Assembly: GCA_015057435.1 (NCBI GenBank)
Contig: SVEJ01000012.1
Coordinates: forward strand, 1 to 64,000
Length of the DNA stretch: 64,000 bases
Direction of reading: 5' to 3'
Origin: Lachnospiraceae bacterium
GTDB lineage: Bacteria; Bacillota; Clostridia; Lachnospirales; Lachnospiraceae
Positions 54,400-62,744 of the stretch are shown in pieces; position 1 is the stretch's first letter; each line of letters begins with the position of its first letter. The position numbers were made by a program, and so were the translations under genes. The notes under the pieces were generated by a model. That model was not told the DNA's origin and did not search any database. It saw nothing but the letters and a program-made list of their open reading frames with translations.

Positions 54400-55233
54400 A
54401 TGAAAAAACAACAATCAATTGCAATTGTGAATGATATATCGGGCTTTGGCCGTTGCTCCATCACGGTAGCACTTCCTATTCTGTGTGCCATGAAAATACA
54501 ATGCGGCATTGTGCCAACTGCTATACTTTCGAATCATACCGGTTATCCGGATTACACATTGTTGGATTTTACTGCACATATGGATTCCTACCTTGAAAAG
54601 TGGAAATCCCTGCAGTTTTCTTTTGACGGACTCTATACCGGCTACCTCGGATCAAAGGATCAGCTTCGCGTAATTCGACACATGCTAAAGAGCTTTGATT
54701 TCGAAAAAATTATCGTAGATCCGGTAATGGGCGATGATGGTGTCTTATATCCATCCTACACACAGGAAATGTGCAACTCCCTAAAACAGTTAGTTACACA
54801 TTCTACACTAACTACACCAAATGTGACAGAGCTTTGTTTTCTAACAGACACACCATACAAAGAGAATCTGACAGAAGATGAAATATTCGAAATGTGTAAG
54901 ATGCTCAGAAAAAATGGTGCCAAGAAAATCGTTGTAACTGGCATTGTAAAGGATAATCTAATCGGTAATGCAATCTACGAAGATGATTCGTTCGATGTAT
55001 TATACGACGAACGAATTCTACCGTTACGTCCCGGAACCGGAGATGTATTTTCCGCAATTCTTGCAGGTGAAAGTCTGTTAGACATGCCACTTAAAGAATC
55101 AGTAAAGACCGCTGCTCATTTTATCAAAACATGTCTGATTACTTCTTCAGAAATGGAAGTTCCGATTAATGATGGTGTATGTTTTGAAGAACACCTTAAT
55201 ATGTTGATACCAAAAAAAGGATGTACAAAATAA
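54400..55233 (+). CDS. pyridoxamine/pyridoxal kinase
   Basis: The 277-residue ribokinase-fold enzyme phosphorylates B6 vitamers. It begins AIVNDISGFGRCSITVALPI, has GIVPTAILSNHTGYPD, IIVDPVMGDDGVLYPS, TTPNVTELCFL and the anion-hole motif LRPGTGDVFSAILAG. These identify the PdxY/PdxK-like 'pyridoxamine kinase' group of Clostridia. It lies 74 bases after the MocR-type gene; AAAGGAA precedes the ATG. Its last codons lie in the terminator hairpin. Confidence 0.92.
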   Translation: MKKQQSIAIVNDISGFGRCSITVALPILCAMKIQCGIVPTAILSNHTGYPDYTLLDFTAHMDSYLEKWKSLQFSFDGLYTGYLGSKDQLRVIRHMLKSFDFEKIIVDPVMGDDGVLYPSYTQEMCNSLKQLVTHSTLTTPNVTELCFLTDTPYKENLTEDEIFEMCKMLRKNGAKKIVVTGIVKDNLIGNAIYEDDSFDVLYDERILPLRPGTGDVFSAILAGESLLDMPLKESVKTAAHFIKTCLITSSEMEVPINDGVCFEEHLNMLIPKKGCTK

Positions 55234-55248
55234 TTGTACATCCTTTTT
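55214..55248. terminator. bidirectional terminator overlapping the pdxK end
   Basis: 15-bp perfect stem AAAAAGGATGTACAA / TTGTACATCCTTTTT around AATAA; it includes the last codons of the kinase gene and also serves the convergent membrane-protein gene. Confidence 0.9.
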
Positions 55249-56368
55249 ATTCTTCTCCTCTGATCTTATCTCTCATCGCAATATAATGGGATACATATTG
55301 CTTCGAAATCAATCTTGCCTTGAACAGATTCTCTAGTGTTATCACATATTCTCTCCTTGAAACTTCTGCGTAACACATCTCTTTCAAAGCGAGTTCTACT
55401 TCATCTTTATATTCATTGATACTGATGACTTTATCCTTGAACATAATATTCGCAGCATAGATTCGTTTGAAAAATCCATTCACCATATCTGACTCTGTAA
55501 TCTTATCCTTTGGCATAAAATTAAGCAACAAAAGGTCCTTCACCTGATATGCTGAACGATTCGAGATGCAGATATCCGGATAAATTGTGTATAGATTCTT
55601 AATCTTCAATGGATCATTTTTAATCTTGGCATCATGATAATCCGGCAGATACTCTGAAAAGACTTGCGTCACAAGATTATCCTTTTCAAAAGCAACATAT
55701 TCTCTCGCTCTGTCTGCTTTCACATTGGCTTTATATCCGAGATTATGAATCATCTCACGCGGGATCACAATCTTTCTTGGCTCTTTTTCCAAAAGTAACA
55801 AATATACTTTGTTATGCGCTCTCCATATAAATGCCGGACACTGCTTAATATGATATTTCTCACTTTGATCAATAATAATCGGACGATGATCCTTTTTTAC
55901 GTGGTACTTTTTCTTAACCTTTTTCATCATCTTTTGATTATACTTTGCATAACGGTTAAGATCTTGCAAATCATCTGTTTTAACAGTCGACTTGTTTTCA
56001 TCTTTTGGGTCGGCAATGCTTTCACTCACATTACTTCCCTTAGGTGTATTGGCTTCCTTCTTTTTAGATGATGTCGGCTCTTGTCCATAAATCAGACCAT
56101 TCTTCTTAACCGAAACCGAATATACGGTTTCCTTGTCTCCATCCTTTGACACTTCTGCCACAAAGTCATCATCAACAAGCGTAAATGTCTGAGAAATCAT
56201 AATTGCAACAATTGCAGCAAGCATACCGAATATGAATAGATTAAACATACTCGTAAAACCGGCCACAGCAATCAATACCACTGCCAAAACCGAAAAAAAG
56301 ATTACACTACCTATACATTTTCTTGTTTCATTATCTCCATATATTAATGCGTTCCAAATTCTTTTCAT
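55247..56368 (-). CDS. unknown two-helix membrane protein, 373 aa
   Basis: I do not recognise a family. Two adjacent hydrophobic segments lie near residues 20-60 (IGSVIFFSVLAVVLIAVAGF, then LFIFGMLAAIVAIMI), followed by a basic/acidic low-complexity linker (about 100-160, Lys/Ser/Asp-rich) and a C-terminal ~220-residue soluble domain with VYLLLLEKEPRKIVIPREMI. With the helices at the N-terminus, the large domain is probably cytoplasmic. Start at 56368 has AAGGTG six bases upstream. Convergent with pdxK. Confidence 0.7.
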   Translation of the reverse strand: MKRIWNALIYGDNETRKCIGSVIFFSVLAVVLIAVAGFTSMFNLFIFGMLAAIVAIMISQTFTLVDDDFVAEVSKDGDKETVYSVSVKKNGLIYGQEPTSSKKKEANTPKGSNVSESIADPKDENKSTVKTDDLQDLNRYAKYNQKMMKKVKKKYHVKKDHRPIIIDQSEKYHIKQCPAFIWRAHNKVYLLLLEKEPRKIVIPREMIHNLGYKANVKADRAREYVAFEKDNLVTQVFSEYLPDYHDAKIKNDPLKIKNLYTIYPDICISNRSAYQVKDLLLLNFMPKDKITESDMVNGFFKRIYAANIMFKDKVISINEYKDEVELALKEMCYAEVSRREYVITLENLFKARLISKQYVSHYIAMRDKIRGEE

Positions 56369-56454
56369 CCGGGACACCTTCCCTTTCGAGTTCCGTCTCT
56401 TCAATCTATAATTTTATTTTATCATTTTCTTCTTTTTTTTACAATAAATGCAAT

Positions 56455-56479
56455 AAAAAAGACGCCATTTGGCGTCTTT
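56455..56479. terminator. terminator of the PNPOx-like gene
   Basis: AAAGACGCCA-AA-TGGCGTCTTT stem (10 bp) with a T run on the minus strand. Confidence 0.85.
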
Positions 56480-56524
56480 CCACAAAAACTCATATAAATT
56501 TAAGATTTGTATTCAAATTCATTT

Positions 56525-56953
56525 CTATTTATCTGTGCATAACATTATCGGTTGCTTTGGAGCAAAATTGGTTTCCATTGTCCATGTCACAGCCTCACAA
56601 TTTTTCATTCTGAATATCTGTAACAAATGATCGATTCCATTTTCCTTCCATGCCTGCAAGAACTTTCTAGATGGATGATTGAATATCTCTTCCTTCAATT
56701 CATCATCAAATACCTGCTCTAAGACACCGGTCACACGAATCTGGGTACCTTCACCGAAGAAACACATTTCCACCTTTGGATTTTTCTGTATCTGTGCATA
56801 TACATCCTTTGTGGATGCTGTATGAAAAATGATTCCATTTTCATCTGCACGGAATAGAAACATTCCACGTACTCTTGGCTGGTCACCGTCCATAGTTGCT
56901 AAATGAAATCCTGGGTTTGCATTCATTAATGCATACATCTCTTTTTCTGACAT
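56525..56953 (-). CDS. pyridoxamine 5'-phosphate oxidase-like flavoprotein
   Basis: The 142-residue split-barrel protein has GFHLATMDGDQPRVRGM, FHTASTKDVYAQIQKNPKVE and GEGTQIRVTGVLEQV, a general PNPOx-like FMN-binding fold. Small members of this group act as flavin reductases or of unknown function; a role in B6 metabolism is not shown although B6-linked genes are close. Start at 56953 follows AGGAGT; the 13 residues upstream in the track overlap the promoter. Own terminator. Confidence 0.85.
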   Translation of the reverse strand: MSEKEMYALMNANPGFHLATMDGDQPRVRGMFLFRADENGIIFHTASTKDVYAQIQKNPKVEMCFFGEGTQIRVTGVLEQVFDDELKEEIFNHPSRKFLQAWKENGIDHLLQIFRMKNCEAVTWTMETNFAPKQPIMLCTDK

Positions 56954-57044
56954 AAAAAACACTCCTTTGCATAAATTTTCATCATTATACAAGGAGTGTT
57001 CATGTCATTCTTTTAAAATAATGTCATTTTCTTTCAAAATAATG

Positions 57045-57887
57045 CTAATTGGCATATTTGTCCCTATACTCAGAAGGAGAAATACCCACATGCTTTTGAA
57101 AACAAGAAGAAAAATGTGCACTACTTCCAAATCCACATCGCATAGCAATATCCGTCATAGGATTATCCTTTCGCTTTAACATAAGCTTCGCCATCTTAAT
57201 TCGAACTTCAATCAAGTATTCAATCGGTGTAATTCCAATCTCATTTTTGAAACGTCTGTTAAAAGATGTCTTCGACATGTATCCAAGATTTGCCAGCTTA
57301 TCCACAGTAATGTTATCCATATAGTGCTGTTCTATGTAATGCTGTGCTCTCGCCACGGAATAATCTGAAGAAACCGCTCGCATATCCAAAGTCTCTCCAA
57401 AGATGCTTCGAATCATCCAATGTGTGATAATCTCTGTCTGTGCATCCAACGTGATGTCTGAATTCATCATAGCTTTGCTGTATTCAAACACAAAGGTATT
57501 CAAGGCTTTCAGAATGTCTGAGCAAAACTCAAATTGCTTATCCTTAAATGTAGGTATTTTCAACTCATACATCTGAAAACGAGTTTCAAAGTACTCTTTT
57601 TCAATCAGTATGGAATAGCAATGCATACTTTTATTTTTCTCATGCAACACATTCGGTGATGTAATTGCTGCCCAATAATGTCTTGGTTTATCAGCATTCA
57701 TATCGAAGTTAATGACAATCTCATAGGCTGGATGTTTGTGCCTGAACGCCTGCTTTTCCTTATCTACAAAAATAGGAATAAAGATTCCAAAACCATCTCT
57801 CACATAGCAATCATATTCTGACGTATTAAATTGTGTGCTGTCACCAGCTAGTTTTGTTATTAACGAATTAACATTCACCTGATGCAT
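57045..57887 (-). CDS. AraC-family transcriptional regulator
   Basis: The 280-residue protein has an N-terminal cupin-like sensing domain (AFRHKHPAYEIVINFDM) and a C-terminal double HTH (about 180-280: VDKLANLGYMSKTSFNRRFK, TPIEYLIEVRIKMAKLMLK, then FGSSAHFSSCFQKHVGISPS). GGGAGG precedes the ATG at 57887; the longer track ORF overlaps the small HTH gene upstream. It could control the PNPOx-like gene, which lies directly after it. Confidence 0.9.
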   Translation of the reverse strand: MHQVNVNSLITKLAGDSTQFNTSEYDCYVRDGFGIFIPIFVDKEKQAFRHKHPAYEIVINFDMNADKPRHYWAAITSPNVLHEKNKSMHCYSILIEKEYFETRFQMYELKIPTFKDKQFEFCSDILKALNTFVFEYSKAMMNSDITLDAQTEIITHWMIRSIFGETLDMRAVSSDYSVARAQHYIEQHYMDNITVDKLANLGYMSKTSFNRRFKNEIGITPIEYLIEVRIKMAKLMLKRKDNPMTDIAMRCGFGSSAHFSSCFQKHVGISPSEYRDKYAN

Positions 57888-57913
57888 AACTTTTGCCTCC
57901 CAGATTAACACTA

Positions 57914-58120
57914 CTAATCTTCTTTGTACTCCAACAAATCTTCCGGCTGACATTCTAACACTTTACATATTGCATCCAAGGTTTCAAAACGGATACCCTT
58001 CATCTTGCCTGTCTTCAAATTCGAAAGATTCACATTACTCATCTCCACCTTTTCTGCAAGTTCATTTAATGAAATCTTGCGGTCTGCCATCATTCTATCA
58101 AGTCTCACTATAATAGCCAT
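57914..58120 (-). CDS. small YozG-type XRE regulator
   Basis: A 68-residue single HTH domain: IVRLDRMMADRKISLNELAE, KVEMSNVNLSNLKTGK, ending with VLECQPEDLLEY. This Cro-like subfamily (YozG) is nearly always next to a DUF2975 membrane protein, here directly upstream on the same strand with a 12-base gap. GGGAGG precedes the ATG. Confidence 0.9.
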   Translation of the reverse strand: MAIIVRLDRMMADRKISLNELAEKVEMSNVNLSNLKTGKMKGIRFETLDAICKVLECQPEDLLEYKED

Positions 58121-58132
58121 ACTATAACCTCC

Positions 58133-58600
58133 CTATGCGATGGAATCCACATCTTCCTGCAATTCATGTCCATAATAAAATATTTCCGAAATGATAATGA
58201 GTAATACTCCCAACAAGGAAACAAATACATTGCTCATATCAGGAAAAAAGTACCCTTCATTATTCTTCAAAAATTCAACAATAAATGATACAACATCAAG
58301 CAAATACGCACTTAACATCACCCAAATACCTAACACTCGCAGCTTTACAATAATACGTTTTGAAAAAGGCTTGCCGTGTTTCATAATTTCAAATATGATA
58401 AGACTTATTATAACAAACGTTATAGACATTACTAAACCCTGAACGGAACCATTTAACATATTTGCAAATTCTCCATTACATGAAAAATACATAGACAGTT
58501 CTGCTATTGCAAACACTCCCATCACAACTGCAATAATAATACAATAAATTGCATCTCCTGTTAATCTTTTCTTTAATCTTTCTACCTTATTGTCTTTCAT
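58133..58600 (-). CDS. DUF2975 membrane protein
   Basis: The 155-residue protein has four membrane helices (about 17-38, 50-70, 88-110 and 125-145) and the family's GKPFSKRIIVKLRVLGIWVM motif between helices two and three. DUF2975 proteins are partners of YozG-type regulators and have no established biochemical role. The start at 58600 has GGAG upstream. Confidence 0.85.
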   Translation of the reverse strand: MKDNKVERLKKRLTGDAIYCIIIAVVMGVFAIAELSMYFSCNGEFANMLNGSVQGLVMSITFVIISLIIFEIMKHGKPFSKRIIVKLRVLGIWVMLSAYLLDVVSFIVEFLKNNEGYFFPDMSNVFVSLLGVLLIIISEIFYYGHELQEDVDSIA

Positions 58601-58647
58601 AGCTCCATCTCCTTTAAACTCTTGCTTTAAATTTTTAAAAAGACAAC

Positions 58648-58676
58648 TTAAAAGCCCACACAACACTGCATGGGCT
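58648..58676 (-). terminator. terminator of the TetR-hydrolase operon
   Basis: AGCCCATGCA ... TGTGTGGGCT stem with GTGT loop region, followed by TTTTAAG on the minus strand; T run is short. Confidence 0.5.
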
Positions 58677-58708
58677 AGGTCTCAGTAAGCGGCTTGGTTC
58701 TCTTACTT

Positions 58709-59764
58709 CTATAGATACTTTCCGAAAAAGTCTAGATGAAGCTTTGAAAGTCTCTCATACATCTCCATTGCATCCATTTTTCCTACTACCATTTTTAATG
58801 GAATGAAAAACTTAGCATCTGTGAATCCTATATGTTTCATACTTTCAAAAATCTCAATCTCCACCGGTGCTTCTGTTCCAAATAACGGTCTGGTTTCCAC
58901 ATTATAGTTTTCCTTACAGCATATCTGCAAAAATGGTTTCTTCATCACCATTCCATTATATTCGCCAAACAAACCGCCATCAATATTGATACCACAAGCA
59001 AACTCCTCTTCATGATGACAGAGATAATATGCCGTAGCTCCGCCCATAGAATGCCCAGTTGCACCAATTCCTTTTGAAAAATCAATCCATTCCGCATATC
59101 GAGATTTTAATTCAGTAATGACACACATAGTGTCCTTCGCCCATTCAGTCACGCGCCCCATAATATATCTACAATGTTTCTTTTGAAATGCATCAAATTT
59201 CTCAAACAATTCCTCTGGTGTCCCTTTTGCTTTCAACACTTTTCCTTGTGCAATCAATGTCTTAATAACACTATCATACATCATCTTATTAATCTTTTTA
59301 TCATACATATCGTAGGTTCCATCTTCATACTCATTAGCAACCGCCTCATGTGCATGACCAACAGAAACAACAATATAACCATTGGATGCTAATTCACAAC
59401 ATAAAAAGGTATTAGCTTCCACATAAGCATTATAACCATGATTGTATACAACAAGCGGAAACTTTTGGTTTTCTACATGAGCGACTCCTTCATAATAATC
59501 GCCCTTTAACAAATCTGAATCTATCTTTTTAGCATTGAAGTGAAATGCCTTTGACAAGCCCTGAAGTTTTCTTTCTGTAAAAATGTCGGCTTTTTCCAAA
59601 CCACTCACATTGGATTTGTCTGTTGGATAATACATACGCACTGCAATCTTTCGAGGACCTGTTCCCGGTCCTAACACTTCCTGTCTTTCTTCATCAATAA
59701 CAGTGAAACATTCTGTTCCTACTGCATATTCACCGGTAATATAATTTGGTAATGTGATACTCAT
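58709..59764 (-). CDS. alpha/beta hydrolase, PAF-acetylhydrolase-like
   Basis: The 351-residue enzyme has GPRKIAVRMYYPTD near the N-terminus, FPLVVYNHGYNAYVE (oxyanion region), the nucleophile GATGHSMGGATAYYL, acid in NIDGGLF region and catalytic His in MKHIGFTD, an order seen in platelet-activating-factor acetylhydrolase-like and related lipases. No signal peptide. It follows tetR by 14 bases, so it is the regulator's co-transcribed target; the natural ester or lipid substrate is unknown. Confidence 0.82.
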   Translation of the reverse strand: MSITLPNYITGEYAVGTECFTVIDEERQEVLGPGTGPRKIAVRMYYPTDKSNVSGLEKADIFTERKLQGLSKAFHFNAKKIDSDLLKGDYYEGVAHVENQKFPLVVYNHGYNAYVEANTFLCCELASNGYIVVSVGHAHEAVANEYEDGTYDMYDKKINKMMYDSVIKTLIAQGKVLKAKGTPEELFEKFDAFQKKHCRYIMGRVTEWAKDTMCVITELKSRYAEWIDFSKGIGATGHSMGGATAYYLCHHEEEFACGINIDGGLFGEYNGMVMKKPFLQICCKENYNVETRPLFGTEAPVEIEIFESMKHIGFTDAKFFIPLKMVVGKMDAMEMYERLSKLHLDFFGKYL

Positions 59765-59778
59765 ACTTTTTCCTCCCT

Positions 59779-60444
59779 TTATTTCTCTATTCCCAAAAGA
59801 TAATTTATCGTCTTTGCAAGCACTTTAAATTGTATTCTTGGTTGATAAGCTGGCGTAAATGGACTCTTGTTATAACAGTTATAGACGATGCAACAGGATT
59901 GAATTCCGGTGTAAGCAGATGAAATGAAGCTTAATAATTCTATTTCATTTACTTTTGCATGTAGTTCGCCACTATCTAGTTTCTTTTTATAGAACTCGGA
60001 CATGCGTCGCATCAGATATTCTTTATTTCCCATGCCTTGTGCCTTTGTAAGAATCTTATCTACTCGCTCTGGTGCATTCATGGCAAGAATGGACATTTCA
60101 AAATCTATTTTCTGAATTCCCATAAGCTCTGCTTCCATGTGCTCTGCTAACATATCGCAAATACGATATGTAACCTCTGCAGCCGGCAACTCATCCGCTT
60201 GTCCAAGGATCTCGTCTACCTGCTCTTTGATAGTAACCTTCTTTCTCATGTCTGCTAACATATCTCCGAATATCTCATCGATATCACGATAAAACCGATA
60301 AATTCCACCTTGACTAAGACCAGTGCGATTGATAATGTCCTGCATTGTCACCGTGCTGACTGTTTTCTCTAGGCACAGCTCATATGCTGCATCCGTAATC
60401 ATCTTCTTTTTGTTAATAATATATTCCTCTGTTACTTTTGGCAT
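59779..60444 (-). CDS. TetR-family transcriptional repressor
   Basis: The 221-residue protein has the TetR N-terminal HTH (MQDIINRTGLSQGGIYRFY) and a helical ligand-binding C-terminal domain (about 70-220). AAGGAT precedes the ATG. Two copies of a 22-bp palindrome in its promoter (60507-60528 and 60557-60578) are the expected binding sites. It is co-transcribed with the hydrolase downstream. Confidence 0.9.
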   Translation of the reverse strand: MPKVTEEYIINKKKMITDAAYELCLEKTVSTVTMQDIINRTGLSQGGIYRFYRDIDEIFGDMLADMRKKVTIKEQVDEILGQADELPAAEVTYRICDMLAEHMEAELMGIQKIDFEMSILAMNAPERVDKILTKAQGMGNKEYLMRRMSEFYKKKLDSGELHAKVNEIELLSFISSAYTGIQSCCIVYNCYNKSPFTPAYQPRIQFKVLAKTINYLLGIEK

Positions 60445-60506
60445 AGCGTATCCTTTCTAATTCGCATGATAAATCGTATTATGGATCATATTTCTTAATC
60501 TGCTCC

Positions 60507-60578
60507 AAAATGAATGTAGTTTCATTTTAATCACATAACGACAGTTTGTCAATAACAAAATGAATGTTGTTTCATTTT
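60507..60578 (-). promoter_or_regulatory. tetR promoter with two 22-bp operators
   Basis: AAAATGAA-TGTAGT-TTCATTTT (60507-60528) and AAAATGAA-TGTTGT-TTCATTTT (60557-60578) are nearly identical palindromes 50 bp apart. Minus-strand promoter boxes are TTGACA (60552-60547) and TAAAAT (60529-60524), so one operator covers the -10 and the other lies upstream of the -35: autorepression. Confidence 0.8.
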
Positions 60579-60632
60579 TACACCCATTAACCATTTACTC
60601 GTCGTAATGTGAATTTCAAAATTCTAGTCTTT

Positions 60633-62159
60633 CTACAACCCTATCACCTTCGTCGCAATTTTCTCTCGAAAACGTACATCATGCTCCACAAATAATATAG
60701 TTGGCTGATATTCCAATATGAGTTTTTCAATCTGCATCCTTGAAAACACATCAATGTAGTTAAGAGGTTCATCCCATATGTAAAGGTGTGCCGGTGTCAT
60801 CAGACTAGCAGCCAATAACACTTTCTTCTTCTGTCCTTCTGAATATTCTTCCAGATTCTTCGCAAACTGTACTCGGTCAAAGTCTAACTGACGAAGGATC
60901 GCACAAAATAAACTTTGATCCAAATTGTACTCCTTACAAAATGTTGTAATATCACCTTTTAGGCCAGTTGCATCCTGCCCCACATAAGAAATAACAAGTC
61001 CTGATGCAACTTCGCACACTCCCTCTTCTGAAACAATCAGCGCCTCTTCACTCATATCTGCTTTTTGCAAAATCATTTTAATGAGCGTTGATTTACCACA
61101 TCCATTTTTCCCTGACAATGCAATTCTTTCACCTCGATTAATTGCAAACGTTAATCCTTCAAAAACGGATTGCTCTGCATCCGCATATCTTAAGCTATAA
61201 TCCTTCACATCCACCACTGTACTCTTATGATGCGTTAATGGAACAATTTTCAAATCAACCGGTGTTTCTATATCCTGTAGCAGTCCTTCTTTCTCCTCTA
61301 ATTCCCGACCAATTCTTCGTTCCATCTGTTTGACTCTGCTCTGCATTTTCTTGGTTTTCGCACCGATGTAAGCCCTTGTGCTGATGCAACGATCCGGTTC
61401 TTTGATTGGGTCAAAGCCAATCTTTGTGCTCTCATTTTTATCCGCCCAATCCGCAGTACGCCTTGCTGCTTGCTTAAGCTTTCTAATCTCCTTTAGGTGC
61501 TTTTCGTTTTCCGCCATTGCAAATTGGTCTTTGCGCTGCTTATTCTCCCACCAGCTTGAGAAATTACCGCTTTGTACTTCAATACTTCCTCGATTGAGCA
61601 CCAAGCAGTGGTCGGTACAAGCATCTAACAAATCTCTGTCGTGGGACACCAGAATGAATCCCTTCTTTGACGCAAGATATTTTTTCACGACCTCTCGTGC
61701 CTCCTGGTCCAAATGATTCGTCGGTTCATCAATTAGTAAAAAATCATTTTCACCGGAAAATAATACCGCAAGCAAAATCTTTGTCCGTTCGCCCGGACTC
61801 AAGGTACAAAATGGTCTATATAAAAGCTCTGCGTTTTCTTCTAAATGTTCCAATTCACACGTCACGCGCCAAAACTCGCATCCTGCTTTCAATTCCTCAA
61901 TAAAACCTACTGCGGGCAACTGCTTCTGCTTTTCGGTTATCTGATACGGAAAATAGTCAAATACCGTTGTCGTATCTATGGTACCTTTGTAATCATACTT
62001 GCCTAGCAGCAATTTCAAAAATGTGGTTTTCCCCTTTCCATTTCTACCGATAAATCCTAACCTCCAATTGGTGTCAACGGAAAAGGATACATTTTCAAAT
62101 ATATTATCAAAACTTCCATCATAATAAAAAGTCAAATTATTCACACTGATTTGTGCCAT
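60633..62159 (-). CDS. ABC-F family ATPase, Lsa/Vga-like ribosomal protection type
   Basis: The 508-residue protein has two ABC cassettes and no membrane domain: Walker A GRNGKGKTTFLKLLL and GKNGCGKSTLIKMIL, signatures LSPGERTKILLA and YSEGQKKKVLLAA, Walker B FLLIDEPTNHLD and LYIWDEPLNYID. The opening ISVNNLTFYYDGSFDNIFEN and the inter-domain linker are like Lsa/Vga proteins that displace lincosamide, pleuromutilin or streptogramin A drugs from the ribosome. Resistance is an inference. The 340-nt leader with uORF and terminator supports drug-inducible control. Confidence 0.88.
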   Translation of the reverse strand: MAQISVNNLTFYYDGSFDNIFENVSFSVDTNWRLGFIGRNGKGKTTFLKLLLGKYDYKGTIDTTTVFDYFPYQITEKQKQLPAVGFIEELKAGCEFWRVTCELEHLEENAELLYRPFCTLSPGERTKILLAVLFSGENDFLLIDEPTNHLDQEAREVVKKYLASKKGFILVSHDRDLLDACTDHCLVLNRGSIEVQSGNFSSWWENKQRKDQFAMAENEKHLKEIRKLKQAARRTADWADKNESTKIGFDPIKEPDRCISTRAYIGAKTKKMQSRVKQMERRIGRELEEKEGLLQDIETPVDLKIVPLTHHKSTVVDVKDYSLRYADAEQSVFEGLTFAINRGERIALSGKNGCGKSTLIKMILQKADMSEEALIVSEEGVCEVASGLVISYVGQDATGLKGDITTFCKEYNLDQSLFCAILRQLDFDRVQFAKNLEEYSEGQKKKVLLAASLMTPAHLYIWDEPLNYIDVFSRMQIEKLILEYQPTILFVEHDVRFREKIATKVIGL

Positions 62160-62191
62160 ATATATTCCTCCTCATAGATTATAAACACAAT

Positions 62192-62223
62192 AAAAAAGAA
62201 ACCATTTGTTGCCAAACAGTTCC
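62192..62223 (-). terminator. intrinsic terminator in the ABC-F leader
   Basis: Minus strand GGAAC-TG-TTTG-GCAA-CAAA-TG-GTTTC: nine pairs capped by a GCAA tetraloop, then TTTTTT. It stands 32 bases before the ABC-F start, so it would block expression unless the 5' arm is sequestered by the upstream complement (62366-62398). Confidence 0.7.
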
Positions 62224-62398
62224 ATTACATACTATAACCTCATATATTTGTTAAAATGAATTTCCATAATTGCATTACAGAATTTCAATTCTATTTACAA
62301 TATTCATCTCATTTATAACATCACGAATTTCACTGTCATATCATAAATGTTTGCATACAAAAAGAGAGGTTATGAGAACATAATCCACTTTTGGCAAC
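62208..62398 (-). repeat. long-range inverted repeat forming a candidate antiterminator
   Basis: Minus-strand RNA at 62398-62366 (GTTGCCAAAAGTGG...CATAACCTC) is complementary with mismatches to 62241-62208 (GAGGTTATAG...TTTGGCAAC): 9-bp GTTGCCAAA/TTTGGCAAC at one end and 8-bp ATAACCTC/GAGGTTAT at the other. Pairing would disrupt the terminator at 62192-62223. The upstream arm can also fold locally (GGATTATG-TTCT-CATAACC followed by TCTCTTTTT). The same arm lies in a 33-codon frame (62437-62336, weak ribosome binding site). Confidence 0.6.
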
Positions 62399-62462
62399 AT
62401 GAGAAACAGTATGCATATTCCTATCCATACCATTCATAAATCTTCATGCAATCAAAAGTAAA

Positions 62463-62474
62463 TTATCTCCTCAT
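62463..62474 (-). CDS. three-codon upstream ORF (Met-Arg-Arg) in the ABC-F leader
   Basis: ATG AGG AGA TAA with a strong Shine-Dalgarno GAGGTG five bases before the ATG, about 25 bases after the predicted transcription start. Very short leader ORFs where ribosomes stall are a known way to induce ABC-F and erm genes. The peptide itself is inferred, not proven. Confidence 0.5.
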   Translation of the reverse strand: MRR

Positions 62475-62503
62475 CTTTTCACCTCTCTCCTTAAGATGTG
62501 GGT

Positions 62504-62533
62504 ATTGTAACATGCCCCAATTTATAGTGTCAA
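62504..62533 (-). promoter_or_regulatory. ABC-F gene promoter
   Basis: Minus strand TTGACA (62533-62528), 18-nt spacer, TACAAT (62509-62504). The transcript would begin near 62497, giving a leader of about 340 nt. Confidence 0.75.
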
Positions 62534-62587
62534 GAAATAACACTCTTTTCGCTAGATTATCCATACAATCATATATATAAGAGTTGC

Positions 62588-62616
62588 TTGTATATACGCT
62601 CTGCGTGTGATATAGT
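62588..62616 (+). promoter_or_regulatory. promoter of the type I toxin gene
   Basis: TTGTAT (62588-62593), 17-nt spacer, TATAGT (62611-62616), about 130 bases upstream of the toxin ATG. The leader contains a decayed translation-start copy at about 62685-62705 (GAGGTGATGCCTATGAGC followed by TGA). Confidence 0.55.
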
Positions 62617-62744
62617 TATGTTGTGTAATTGAACAGAAAGCAGGATGTGATGTTCCGATATTATATGCCCTCTAGTACATATAAGTGAGGTGATGCCTAT
62701 GAGCTGAATTTCTAAGTATGTATCGAAAGGAGGGTGATGCCCCG

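Noticed and set aside
62336-62437. 33-codon frame in the ABC-F leader as the main leader peptide
   Set aside because: The start lacks a good Shine-Dalgarno, while the 3-codon uORF upstream has a strong one; kept only as an alternative.
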